Positions 37,838 through 49,205 of a stretch of 64,000 nucleotides of DNA are shown here, piece after piece (within the stretch, counting starts at the first letter, position 1; each line of letters opens with the position of its first letter). The stretch is taken from NCBI RefSeq assembly GCF_016086655.4, contig NC_052140.2, forward strand, positions 21,576,001-21,640,000. The letters are read 5' to 3'. Source of the stretch: Lepeophtheirus salmonis (lineage: Eukaryota; Arthropoda; Copepoda; Siphonostomatoida; Caligidae). The notes beneath the pieces are model-generated. The model did not search any database and was not told the DNA's origin. It saw nothing but the letters and a program-made list of their open reading frames with translations. The position numbers and the translations under genes were made by a program.

Positions 37838-38545
37838 AAAATAGAAATTAAAACTCAATCCCAAGAAGCTGCCGCTAAAAGAGAAGGAGAAATAATTGAC
37901 CAAGAAGCCAAAGGTCGATTAGAAAGACACAGAATCACAGACGAAGCAGAGGCAGAAAAATCTCGTAAACAACTTTTGGAATTGCAGGCTGATTGTTGAG
38001 GCCATTGGTCACTCCAGCGCAGATGCTAAAGCTCAAGCTGAATCGAGCAAAATTGAAACTGAGGCTAATATTGAAAATTCAAAAAGAAAGACTGAAGCTC
38101 TAGGTATTGAAGCTGAAGCAGAACTTACTCGCCTTAGAGAAGCTCGCGATGCCGAAATCGAGTATATTGAGAAGCAAAACAAACTAGAAATAGATAAACA
38201 AACAGAAATAATGAGGCTTGAAGTGGAAAAGTTTAAGGCAATGGTGAAATCTGTTGGACCTCAAAACACTTCTTTCCATGTCGGCTCTTCCAAGAGAGCA
38301 TCAAATCCAGATGTTAAAGTCTTCGGGCTTGAAGTCAACACTCATTACGGATTGTAAAACACCAACTAATTTGATTGATGCTGCGGAAGAGCTCATCGGA
38401 GTCGGTCAAGAAACTACATGGAAATGAGAAAATATGATATAAAATTTATACATCGTCAGTACGATTGAGATCTCCAACATATTGTTTCTTAGACCTTTAG
38501 TTTTTTATTTATAATTATGACCTAAATGCTTCATATTGATTATTG
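37838..38545 (+). pseudogene. MVP: Partial MVP duplicate (cap-helix/C-terminal part and 3' flank), inactivated
   Basis: Matches MVP exon 3 from 63241 through the stop codon and 3' flank at very high identity. Against the parent it has an 8-bp deletion near 37996, between two ATTGT direct repeats, producing an immediate TGA. It also has one extra A in the run at 38263-38266 and several substitutions. No start codon precedes it in frame (a TAG lies just upstream). Because upstream intergenic DNA and the 3' flank were copied too, this is a genomic duplication with an internal ~2.4 kb deletion, not a reverse-transcribed copy. It covers the coiled-coil cap segment only. Confidence 0.9.
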
Positions 38546-39297
38546 TAATGTATTCTTGTCTCCTTCACTTTGATTCGTGATAGGCACGACTTTGAATCCT
38601 TCAATGTTCTTGATGTATGTAACGGAGAAATCCCTCATCTCAATCACATTTATTTCAATTCCATTTATAAGTTGGACTTAGTGATATACGGTCTTTACGG
38701 ATAATTATATAACCTGAACACTTCAATCTTACACCTGATTTCTTTATACCTACTGAGTCTCTTTTGTCATTGGAAAAGGATTGCAAGAGGATTCTAGACT
38801 CGTAAAGATAATGTCTCGATATTTTGGTGTACAAAACATATTATATTCTGATATTACATATAAATAGTTCATTGAAACTAGACAGTTCCACAAAAAGAAA
38901 TAATTCTCGAATGAATTACTCAGTGAGGAACAAAGAGTGAGCATTTCTCATCCACAGCTCCTTCGTTAAAACTCTTCAAGCCTGCCCCTTCCAAAGTAGA
39001 CTTTCTTTGTCTTCTATTCTGAGAAAATTATTTCTTTGTTAAGAATCCTTCCGTTTCCTTGATGTATATATGGCAAAATCCCTCAGAAAAAAGTAGAACT
39101 CAATCTTAGACTCTTAATGAATATGGAGCCTTTTTTCTCTATACTTTTGTCTGCAATGCTTATTACATTTTGCTGATATCTGCATCAATATATTTTGTCG
39201 ATGTTTGAGTGCTGAGTGATTATTTGATAACAAATTACACCACCCCACAAAATCACACTTTTTTTTTATGCACAAGAACATCGTTTGCTCAACTTAG
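38546..39297. other. Intergenic sequence right of the MVP duplicate
   Basis: No gene recognised. Confidence 0.45.
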
Positions 39298-40445
39298 TAC
39301 AGTAAGATCCCCCTGATTCCAATTATGGTCTTATTTTCTCTCTCATAGCCTCGTGGCCATCAGAAAAAAGGCCATAATTTTTTTGTTATTTTTGGCTATT
39401 TTTAAGGTTTAAAGCTGTTTTAAGCCCTCAGTGTTGAAGATAGGGATAAATTATATTAATATATTTTAACACCAAAAACATTTAAAATGTCTGCATCATA
39501 ATTTTAACTAGAATAATCTTTATTTAAAGTGGAAAATAGATGCTTTATGCAGAGGCACATAGCTTTAAGACGAATAGATTCAAAAAGTTTAAAATTATCT
39601 GATTGTATAGCTGAAAATATGAACTTTGATTTAAAAAATGCTCTATATCGTTGTCAATTTGAGATAAGGCCACAACAATATTTAAAGGATATAGCTCATT
39701 TTTGAATTGGTTTCATAACAAAAGTCCATACATATCCGTATGCCCCAACTACAAGAGAAAGAAACAAAGACAGAGAAAAAGAAAAAGGATAAAAAGAAAA
39801 GATATATAATACCACTTGTTATAACATTAAACCTCGTGTCTCAAACTGTATATATAAAACGGACATTCAAGGGAGTCCTCGGACCAAATCCTTTTTATTT
39901 TTTCTCTCTCTTTGCTCCTATCTATTTTCTTCTTCTCTATCTTTGTTTCTATCTCTTTTAGCTGGGCATACGAATACTTCTGGACTTTTATTATGAGATC
40001 AATTCAAAAATGAGCTTTTTCCTTGAAATATTTTAGGGGTCTTATCGTAAATTGACAACGATATAGAGCGTTTTTGGAGAGGCTCTTTTTTTTTTTTTTT
40101 TTTAATTAAAGTTCATACTTTCAGCTATCAAATACATTACTTCTAAGCTTTTTGAATATATTCGTCTTGAAGCAATGAGCCTTTGAACAAAAAGCACTTA
40201 TTTTCCCCTTTAAACAAAGATAAATCGAGTTAAAAGTATGATAAAGAAATTTTAAAAATGGTTTTAGAATTTTGTAACATTCAGCTTTAAAATATATAAA
40301 CAAAATTTATCCCTATCTCCAAGACCGAGGGCTTCAAACTTAAAAATAGCCAAAAATTACAAAAAATGTTCGCCCTTTTTCTGAAGGTCACGAGGCTATG
40401 AAAAAAAAAATAAGCCCATATTTGGAATTAGAGAATCAAACTCTA
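39298..40445. mobile_element. Foldback element: ~1.1 kb imperfect palindrome
   Basis: The left half (about 39298-39790) is complementary to the right half (about 39910-40445). Examples are CATAGCCTCGTGGCCATCAG against CTGAAGGTCACGAGGCTATG, AAAAATAGCCAAAAATTAC near 40341 against its complement near 39390, the ATATCGTTGTCAATTTGAG pair, and CGTATGCCCCA/TGGGCATACG near the centre. The loop is only about 100 bp. Purine-rich and pyrimidine-rich tracts flank the loop. The open frame at 39740-39961 spans the loop and is not a gene. It is consistent with a foldback or hairpin-type MITE. Confidence 0.7.
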
Positions 40446-40671
40446 TTAAATAGAGCATATACTGTTTTGTACCATTTTTTATGTTGGGCAGTGTTAGAAG
40501 TAACCTCTTAACTTTTGCAGACTTTCAATTTTGCAACTTAATCATCTTCTTAAAAATTTAATTAGTTATTACCACATTGGAGTATTACCCTCATGAATAT
40601 TTAGAATTTCCACACTAATAAGGGTTATTAATAAAAGTTTCCCATAACAGTTCTTATATTTAATTATTTCT
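40446..40671. other. Spacer between foldback and repeat arm
   Basis: Nothing recognised. Confidence 0.4.
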
Positions 40672-40965
40672 GTCAAATTTTTAAGTTTAAGGATTGGCCG
40701 AGGACTTATCTCCTACGTATAAAACGCGCTAAGGTTATATTACTCAGAAAAAATAAATTATGCCCCAATTAAAAGGATATTCGTATGGTATCGTCAACTT
40801 GGAGTGTGGTAATTACTTTTTAAGAAAATTAAAAGAAATTTTCCTAGTCAAATGTTCTTTATGAAACGTTGAAGATAATTCAAAAACATTTTTGAGAATG
40901 ATTTCTCATATAGAAATTTCATCTAGATTTAGATGAAATTAACAGAATATAAAATGTAATTATTA
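40672..40965 (+). repeat. Partner arm of the ~290-bp inverted pair (33041-33331)
   Basis: Reverse complement of 33041-33331 at very high identity; see that entry. The 7.3-kb segment between the two arms contains the long-inverted-repeat element, the MVP duplicate and the foldback. Confidence 0.75.
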
Positions 40966-41787
40966 GTTATATTAAAAATACTCATTAATGACATAGATAC
41001 AGACGTTCAAAATTAAAAGGTAACTATTTTTATTTTACCATGCTTTTCTTTGATTTATACCTGTATAATATATATTATGAAAATGTATTATTATTTTAAG
41101 ATATGAATAAACACTTTTTTTTAGAGTAAATCCTTTTTGAAAGTAAAGAAGCTATTAGCTTCAATTATGAGACTTTTGACATATATATTTTAAAATATTT
41201 AAATCCAAATTGACAAATGTAATTAGAAAAAAGATGTTTTTTTTTACACTTCAGCCCAATAGAAAGATATGAATCTCCTCTTTTAATCAATTGACAATGG
41301 CATTGTAAAACATCATCATTGAATTTGTCGAGGTCAATAAAATGTATGGAGCTTAGGTCGCTGAGAATATTATATTGTAAAGCTGACTAGAATGTAACGT
41401 AATTCAATATAATAAATCTGAAGTCCTTTTGAGACATCCCCTATTAACACTATCTTGAAAAGTTTCAATGAGATCTCAATTTTGGTTAGAAAATTCATCA
41501 CTATGAGTTTTTGATTTCTCAAAAATCAAAAAGGTCGAGCATTCGCAATCTTAAATTTTGAAAAACTTAATGATGGAAGAGGCTATGTATCCGGATATAT
41601 AAACATATATATTGGCTTGAGATTCTTCCATAGTAAAATTAAAATTAAAAAATAAATATATGTATTTGGAGCAATTACAAATTAAGTGATATTTCTATTT
41701 TCGCAATTATTCTTATTATTTGATTTTCATTTAATATTCTTAAGTTTCTAATATAAGTTCATTTCTTTATTTATTAAAATATATACT
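40966..41787. other. Intergenic AT-rich sequence
   Basis: Nothing recognised. Confidence 0.5.
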
Positions 41788-42565
41788 AGGTATACGCCTA
41801 TAAAATGAGACTTTCTACTATTGGTCCCTAGGTATCCCAAGTTAGACATTATAAACCGGTCCAAAAATTTAAAATTTTGGGCCTACAAACTAAGATCTGC
41901 GTACATCATTGATTTTCTGTTACCAATTGAAGAAAAACGCTTCTCAAGGTCATCAAATGCTTGTGGAAGCTTACAGTGGCCATGCTCTAAGCAGAATACA
42001 GTGCTTCAGGTGGTTTGAAAAATGCCAAAGTGGTGATTTTGACGTGAGAAAGGAAGAGAGTAGCCGGCCACTGAAAAAGTTGGAAGATGGTATGATCCTC
42101 TACAGCCCGATCAAACCGTTAATGATGATCGCTACCAACAACAATTGGCCGATTTGAACCATGTTATACGTCAAAAATGACCAAAATATGAAGCAAGGCA
42201 ACACAAGGTAATTTTCCTTGATGACAACTCACCACTGCATCGCTCGATAGCGACCCGCCAGCTTGTTGAATCGTACAATTGAGAACCTCTTGCTCATGCA
42301 GTTTATTCACCAGACCTGTTGCCTTCCGATTATCACTTGTTTTCATCGATGGGCCATGCACTCAATGATTTTCGACTCTCACGCTGAAGCCAAAAAATGG
42401 ATCTATGTCTGGTTTGCAGGCAAAGACAAACAATTTTTTTGCAAAGGCATCCATAAATTGCATAAAAGATGGAGAAAATGTATGACGCATACTTTGAAAA
42501 ATAAATTTGTAACTATTTTTTCACAATAAACGTTCATAAAAGTATCATTTCATAGGCGCATACCT
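41788..42565 (+). mobile_element. Internally deleted mariner (Mos1/SETMAR-like) with intact inverted repeats
   Basis: Terminal repeats AGGTATACGCCTATAAAATG (left) and AGGTATGCGCCTATGAAATG (right, reverse complement) match over about 24 bp. The N-terminal helix-turn-helix part reads FCYQLKKNASQGHQMLVEAY and 'RIQCFRWFEKCQSGDFDV' (41910-42050). The frame then jumps to the second and third catalytic motifs (VIFLDDNSPLHRSIATRQL, then YSPDLLPSDYHLF) and a broken C-terminus. The first catalytic block is deleted. Same family as the fragment at 33600-33965. Non-autonomous. Confidence 0.8.
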
Positions 42566-42769
42566 GATACACAATATTAACAAAAAATATAACAAACCAA
42601 CACACTTCCATATAGTATGACATCACATTTTCGATTGAAATTTTTTTATACATGACGTAAGAACTTTTGTTTTCATATTTTGTTTATCGGTGTTTAGGAA
42701 ACAAAATATCATACGTCTAATAACAGCTATATCAGTGGATATAATTTTATAAAATCATGCCACTTGATA

Positions 42770-43450
42770 CATAAAAGTCTAAAGTTTACCAAATTCTGCC
42801 AGTGGTTGATTGGAAATGTCTGGAAGTTGACGAAAAATAATCTTTTTTTAAAACACAAATTTAAAAAGTGAATTTTCAATTTGGAAGTATTTGAGCTATT
42901 TAAAATGAAATTTTTCTTAAAAGAGTTGTAGATGACATAACATTTTTTTAGTAGCGATAGACAAATGTATTCTCTATGTCTTGTAGCTATCAAACTGAAT
43001 ATGTTATTAAAAGTCAAATTTTTGCAAGTCCTATAGATTCGATATCAGCTGGATGTAGCTGACATAAAAATGTATTCATAACTTTATATAAAAATCTGTT
43101 TTCTATGTTTCGTACCCTACTAAATTTGCAATTACGAAACATCCTTTTACAAGTTTTGTTTCTTCTATGTCAGATAAAAGAATTTTATGAAATTTTCCTA
43201 GTTGATAGAAAAAAAGCCTAAACTATACTGAATCATATCCATATTTTACCAGAAATATCTGGAAGTTGACGAAATTAACTATTAAATAAACAAATTTTAA
43301 AAAGTCAATTTTAAATGTGTTAGAGTTGCTGAAACAAGAAAATATTTTACACAGAGTTGTAGCTCAGTTCATGAAAAATAGCTAACTGAAAAAAAATAAA
43401 AAATAAATTATTAAATTTGACAGAGTTATTTACGATAGAAAAAATGTCTT
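42770..43450 (-). repeat. Diverged tandem-repeat cluster (minus orientation)
   Basis: Two or so units marked by 'TCTGGAAGTTGACGAAA' at about 42820 and 43258, each followed by 'AAAAAGT(G/C)AATTTT' and 'GAGTTGTAG' words. The reverse complement matches the units at 44850-45690 ('TTCGTCAACTTCCGG', 'TTGTCAGCTA.AACTCTG', 'TTGGACTTG'). Confidence 0.5.
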
Positions 43451-43724
43451 GTTTTAATTTATTTTCAAAAAACAAAAAAAACCTCAAAAAGTTAGCATGA
43501 CAATTTAATGGTGGCGCGCTCTAAGTTTGTAGCCAACCTACAAAGATTTGAGATGCGCTGCCTTTATGCTTGTTGCTCGCTCATGATGATGAAATGACTA
43601 AAAGTTCATGATTAGTATAGTTTGTTTATGTAAAATGATGGTGAAAACAGAATCTTAAAAAAAAAAATTAAATTAGGTCCTCTTTAAAAATGAATATTTC
43701 AATCTTTAAAGAATATCTGCAACT

Positions 43725-43860
43725 CAATAAGTAATTACCACCACTAAGTTGACGATATTATCCGAATCTCCTTACAATGGAGTCACAATTTATTTTTATG
43801 AGTAATATAAACTTATACGTAGGAGATAAGTTGCTTAAGTTGCGCTTACCAAATATTGTT
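43725..43860 (-). repeat. Third, diverged copy of the 33041/40672 repeat
   Basis: AAGTAATTACCACCACTAAG, 'AAGTTGACGATATTATCCGA', 'TTATTTTTATGAGTAATATA' and 'TATACGTAGGAGATAAGTTG' correspond block by block to 33190-33290. Confidence 0.6.
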
Positions 43861-44499
43861 TTCCATTTGAATAACTATTCTTCGAATTAAATTAGATAGT
43901 ATATTTGTATTCTTTGATCGTTAGAAATTGGGTTTTCTACTGCCATCCCTTAGCTATATAAGAAAATGGTTTTAAATAACTTTGCAATTCTCCGTTATTT
44001 TTACCATAATGATTTAAAGCCTCTATTATTGATTCATAAAATTTTCAGTGATCAAGTTAACTTTGGTTTTTTTCTATAGGATATGGATAAATTATTTGAT
44101 TGATTAATATATATACGTATTTGATGTACATGTATATTTCCTGTTCAAAGATAGGTTTAATGCCGTCTAATTTTGCAGTAAAAGTAATTTTTTTATTTTC
44201 AAAAGATGGGAAAACGAAATTTCGACAGCATACAAAATTATTATAGAAATTTTAGAAAATATGCACTTGGTCAAATGTGAATAAAAAGGATTTTTATTAT
44301 AAGGTTTGATAATTGATAATTTATCGAAGTATAATTATATGAATATATATATATATAATATTATCTCCTTCTATTCAATATTTTTGTATGACAACTTGTA
44401 AAATATCAAAAAGAGTGCATATTCCTTCTCTAGTGTCCTCCATCAATTAGTAATTAGTGATTACCAAAGGGGTTTTAAATACTATCCACCGGTACGCTA
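43861..44499. other. Intergenic AT-rich sequence
   Basis: Nothing recognised. Confidence 0.45.
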
Positions 44500-44650
44500 A
44501 ATAAAAAGAAACCAAAAATTAACTTGGTAACCCTGACAATTGGAAGAATTTTTTGTAGAAGAGCAGCTCAACTGTCATGACGTTTTATTAGATTAGCTTT
44601 TAGCAGTCCTGAGAGGGTTAGAAAGGAAGAAAACACAGATCCTACTCCAT
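44500..44650 (-). repeat. SINE-like repeat, inverted partial copy
   Basis: The plus strand shows AAATTAACTTGGTAACCCTG and ACAATTGGAAGAATTTTTTG, the complement of the family 3' tail. 'CATGACGTTTTATTAGATTA' then complements the 'TCATGAAACGTCATGA' region of S5. Confidence 0.55.
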
Positions 44651-44849
44651 ATATTAGGCAGGTTACAAACCTAGAAGAAACCACAATAAAATTGTTATAC
44701 TTACCTTTAAAGGTTTTTTTTTTCTATAGCTAATTACACTGAGAATTTCATTTTTTTTTTTTTTTTTTTTTTTTCAGTTAACCCACTTCCTGAATCAACC
44801 CACAACTTTGTATATTTTTTGCTTTTTTGCAATTCCTCTAACAAATTTA

Positions 44850-45690
44850 AAATCGACTGGCATAGACATTATTGGACTTGAAAAGTTGTCTTTCTAAATC
44901 ACCAATTTAGTTGGCTAAGATACATAAATAACTAATTTATGTATGGTTACGAATACTTTTTTTTTCAGCTACGACTTTGTGTAAAAAAAATTAGTTTAAA
45001 TACTTTTAATACACTTAAAATCGACTTTATAAAATTTGTCTTTAAAGAAGTTAATTTTCGTCAACTTCCGGTTTTCTCCAATAAAATACGATTATGATCC
45101 ATTAAAGTTTAGGCTTTTGTCTATCAAATGGCAAAATTTTTAAAAAAAATCACTGACTTCAGACATAATTGGACTTGTAAAATTGTGATATTAATTATTA
45201 ATTAATTTAGTTAGTTGGCTACGAGAAATATATAATAGATTTATTTATGGCTACGAATACAATATATTAGTTTTGTCAACTAAAACTCTGCATAAACAAA
45301 ATTGAGTATCAATAGTTCTAATATATTATAATCGATTTTTTTAAATCCTTTATTATAAAAAGTTTATTTTAGTCACCTTCGGGACATCTCCGGTAACATA
45401 CGCGTAAACTTTAGCACTTTTTTTATTAAATAAACAGTCTTTCATAAAATACGATGAACTGACATAGATATTATTGGACTTGCAAAATTGTGTTTCCTAA
45501 TCACAAATTTAGTTGGCTATGAGACAAGGAAGAAATAATACATTTATGGATACAAATACTATTTTTGTCAGCTATAACTCTGTCTAAAAAACTTTTATGT
45601 TGATATAATTTTAGTGAACTTCCGGGCATCTCCGGTCAACTAGGGGGGAAGATCTGATAAACTTTATAATTTTGTCAATCAAATAATATT
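44850..45690 (+). repeat. Tandem array, three units of about 300 bp
   Basis: Three head-to-tail units (starting about 44860, 45165 and 45465) each contain ATTATTGGACTTG or a variant, an 'AATTTAGTTGGCTA' block, 'TTTATG(T/G)ATGG(T)TACGAATAC', 'TTTGTCAGCTA(T)AACTCTG' and 'TTCGTCAACTTCCGG'-like ends. No coding potential. It is the inverted counterpart of 42770-43450. Confidence 0.65.
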
Positions 45691-46260
45691 ACAATTTCAT
45701 TAAATTATATTAGCAGATATATACTTTAATGTACTGTTCAATTTTTTATTTATAAATAATGATGACAATTTTAGACAAACAGAATATGAAATATATAAGG
45801 GACGTCATGACGTCATCTATAGAGAGTTTTTCTTTTTCTATCCAATGAGCTATATAAATATCGAGAGTGGTACCAAGTATCATTGTGCAACCTCATCCAT
45901 GTTATAAATTAATTAAAATTTTAATAAAAAAGAGGCATTTTGATTGTCGACATGTAAAATTCAATTCATAATTGTATAAGTTATTCATAAGTCGCACTGT
46001 TTAATATGAATCTCCACTAAACCATCCAAATTTAAATAACTTAAATATTTGTAAATTAAAACTAACATTGTTTAAAACTATGCACTATATATTATCTTCA
46101 ATAAAGATTTGTATTCAATTATAATACAATAAATTGTCAAAAGAATGAGTTATAGTTGGTTACTTTACACAATGATCAATGGAATATTCATAAGTATAGA
46201 AAAAGTATTATACGTTAATTTTATCTTCCAGTGTGTTAGTCAATGAATACTTTTGACCTC
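45691..46260. other. Intergenic AT-rich sequence
   Basis: Nothing recognised beyond a CRE-like TGACGTCA near 45810, which I do not interpret. Confidence 0.45.
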
Positions 46261-46389
46261 CACAAATTTTAACAATGGGGAGTACAAACTACAAAGTAGG
46301 ATCGGGTACGTTATCGGTTATCTCTCATTTTGATGCAGGGATCGCGGATATATTACAACCAATATATAGCAGATAGTTCAGTTAGCATC

Positions 46390-47455
46390 ATGCCGTCATC
46401 ATAGGAGGAGATAAAGAGCTATAAGTGGGACGAGGAGCTTTCGAGGTCCACCGTAGTCATGGTATTGGTTAATAATGGAGATGAAATCTCCAATTCAACA
46501 ATTGCTTCAACCTTAGGAGTGAATTTACAGACTGTTCAGCGTATCCGTAAGAAGCTAGAGGACACTTGGGATGTTGATGCCACCATAAAGAGGGCTCTCA
46601 AGAAGGAGGGCGCCGACAGGAAGGTCAGGGACACCGACTTTGTCGACAAGGTGAAGAAGATGGTTCACGATGACCCTACCAGGTCCATGAAGGCCATGGT
46701 GGGGGATCTGGGCTGCCATGAGAAAACAATATGGGACTGTATATCTGAGGATTTAAGTTGCAGGAGCTACAAGATGCAGGTGGGCCAGATCTTGACCCAT
46801 AAGGCAAAGTACAACAGGCTGATGAAGTCAACAAAATTGTTCAACAAGCTCATGCACCCAAAGCAGCCCGATATGTTGTAGTTTTTCTCTGATGGAAAGA
46901 ATTTCTGTCAAGATCAGAAGGTCAACAAGCAGAACAACAGGTGGATAGCCAACTGCACCAGCCTTGTGAGGAAGGTAATGAAGACCAAGTTCCCTGCAAC
47001 GGTCATGGTGTTCGGGGTGGTCAGCAGTGAAGGTCATGTTATGCCTCCCCACATGTTTGAAACGGGTCTAAAGGTCAATACAGAGGTCTACCTGGATGTT
47101 ATGGAGAAGGTGGTTCTGCCCAGGATCCAAGGGGTGGCCGGAGACAGCCCCTGGGTGTGGCAACAGGATTCAGCACTCTGCCATGTGTACAAAATCTCCA
47201 TGCATTGGTTAACCGAGAGCTGTTATGACGTCGTAACCAAGGATTTGTGGCCTCCTAACTCTCCCGACCTTAATCCTTTGGATTATTTTGTCTGCGGCTA
47301 TGTCAAGAGACATACCAACAGACATCCCCATAGCACCAAGGCCAGCCTGATGGACTCCATCAAGGAGGCATTCGGCAACATGGACAATGAGATGGTCAGA
47401 AGAGCCTGCGGCTGGTTCAGAGGCCGTTATTGATGCCAACGGTGATTATATCGAA
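46390..47455 (+). pseudogene. Mariner/Tc1-superfamily transposase, nearly intact, one nonsense codon
   Basis: From about 46420 the frame reads 'YKWDEELSRSTVVMVLV', then the helix-turn-helix ISNSTIASTLGVNLQTVQRI. 'RSMKAMVGDLGCHEKTI' leads to 'QPDML' and TAG at 46879-46881, followed in frame by FFSDGKNFCQDQKVN. The family usually has Trp here, and TGG to TAG is one change. The core continues with ATVMVFGVVSSEGHVMPPH, VWQQDSALCH (second acidic residue) and NSPDLNPLDYFV (third). The C-terminus is broken near 47420 by a small deletion, after which another frame ends EAVIDANGDYIE. GC content is higher than in the surroundings, so this is a young copy. I could not define its inverted repeats. Confidence 0.8.
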
Positions 47456-47664
47456 TGAATGGCTACTTTATACCTATATGCTTGTCATAGTTTTGATTTT
47501 CAATAAAAAAGTTAAAAAATTTAAATTTTGTGTTGTTTTTTGTAGAAAAATATTTTGGCGACAATTTGATCCCCGTACGTGCTTCCTGTACTTTAATTTT
47601 TATAATAATATCAGGCGAATTGTACATAGGACATTAACAAAATTTACTAACCTTAAAAAATAAA

Positions 47665-48430
47665 ATTGTTATGAATAAATTTACAATGGAAGGCAATGAG
47701 ATATTAATTTTACCATTGGACTCTTCTCCATCCAAAAATTCATTACAAGAAAGTGATCAACTTCCAACTCCTTCTTCTGAGAAACCATGTAGTTATATTC
47801 GCTAACACCTCGTGATAAGAAATTAAAAACCAAAATGATATACAATGCTTCAATTTAAAAAAAAAAGAGCTTACTGTTCTCAGAATTAAAAACTTTAATT
47901 TAAGATTAATACTATCAAAAACTAAATCTTGATTAAAGTCTGGGAAAATTACTGTTTCTTCTAATAAACTTAAGATTGATAATTTAAATATATATATATC
48001 AATTGGAGATTAAATGAAAGTGCCCTTCAGGAGGAATTAAAATTAACTCAATCTAAATTAAAGCGTATGATAAATGCGCATCGTAAATTATTGTCATATA
48101 ATGGTATAACATTTTTAAAAAATTAATCAATATGGTTCCAAGAGTTAGTTTAAATAATTTAATGTCTTGATTGAGGAAGAAGGAAGTAATTATAAATAGA
48201 TTAAAGAGAGAAAACTTTATTTTATTATGTCAAGAAGTTACCAAATTATCTAGAAAGACTCGTCTAAATGTTTTACAGCGTAAGACTTATTCAAAAAATA
48301 TGAGAATGAAATATAGATCACTGTGTCGTCAATGAAGTTCCGTCACCAAACACTGAAGCATTGCTGAAATCATTATTGGGATCTGAAGATGACATGAATC
48401 AAGGGGTACTAGAGTTACATGGAAGGTGAA
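47665..48430 (+). pseudogene. Coding-like relic, coiled-coil-rich, possibly THAP-transposon derived
   Basis: A frame at 47670-47805 reads 'MEGNEILILPLDSSPSKNSL' and QESDQLPTPSSEKPCSYIR, then breaks. Further pieces (TPRDKKLKTKMIYNAS-like, and 'LMSLRKKEVIINRLKRENF' near 48163) look like the basic and coiled-coil spacer that follows THAP domains in some transposon proteins. Multiple stops are present. The assignment is tentative. Confidence 0.3.
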
Positions 48431-48889
48431 TTTCTTTCATGGAAGGTGCATTTTCTTGCATTATTAATGTGTTTAACGTTGGGTAAAGAAATCAGTCCAG
48501 ATTCTTTAACTTGTCGATAAAGAGCCGGCCTTGTATTTTGCCATAAAGTAGACATTGCTAGAAGTTTAGAAGAGTATATTCTTCTTTTCGTACTCCTTAA
48601 ATGTAACCCGAGCTTCTCGATAATAAATTGGAGATCGTCGTTTGAGTCTCACTTTTCGTTTTCTAAATAAGACAAATTATTTGCTCAAAGTCAGATGAAG
48701 GATAATCTCTTTTATTTTTGAAAATGCGACTATGTTATTTATCTGTGAATATTTTACAATCGTCTTTGATTTGGGATCATCTTTTGACTTGCTAAGACGA
48801 GGTTGTCGATTTTTGTGGGGGTCATATAAGGAGGGAAAAAAATCATTTTTTGCTCGTCATGGAGACTAAATAAGGGTTTGAGTTGTTTA

Positions 48890-49205
48890 TCAAAAAAAGA
48901 GATTGGCGTTTCAAGCAACAACTATTCGAATAACTACGCTTTCTAAATTTATTCAAAATCAAAAAAGTTATGGGCAAAAAAAGAAATCGGTGGAAATTAC
49001 AATTTCGTTTATTTCAGGTGTAAAAAAAATTAGCTTCCAATGGAATTAGTAAATAGAATAAAATTAATAGAAATTTGTCTGGAGTATTGGTTTGCATATA
49101 AATTTGCTCAATAAAAATTGATGTTTAACTGAAATATCTGTCATTTTCTGAATAATTTTTCAATTTTTTTACATTTTTTCTCCTCTTTTTTTCCATCAAA
49201 CGTCA
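48890..49205. repeat. Dispersed repeat L, copy 2 (inverted relative to 28085-28430)
   Basis: See 28085-28430. Matching blocks run collinearly in the opposite orientation. Confidence 0.55.

Noticed and set aside
37838..38545. Processed retrocopy of MVP mRNA
   Set aside because: The copy is joined to upstream intergenic DNA and continues into the 3' flank without a poly-A tail.
39740..39961. 73-codon open frame with Lys-rich start
   Set aside because: Lies across the loop of the foldback element; composition comes from purine/pyrimidine tracts.
45800..45820. TGACGTCA CRE-like site
   Set aside because: An isolated 8-bp motif in non-genic DNA; no gene nearby to regulate.
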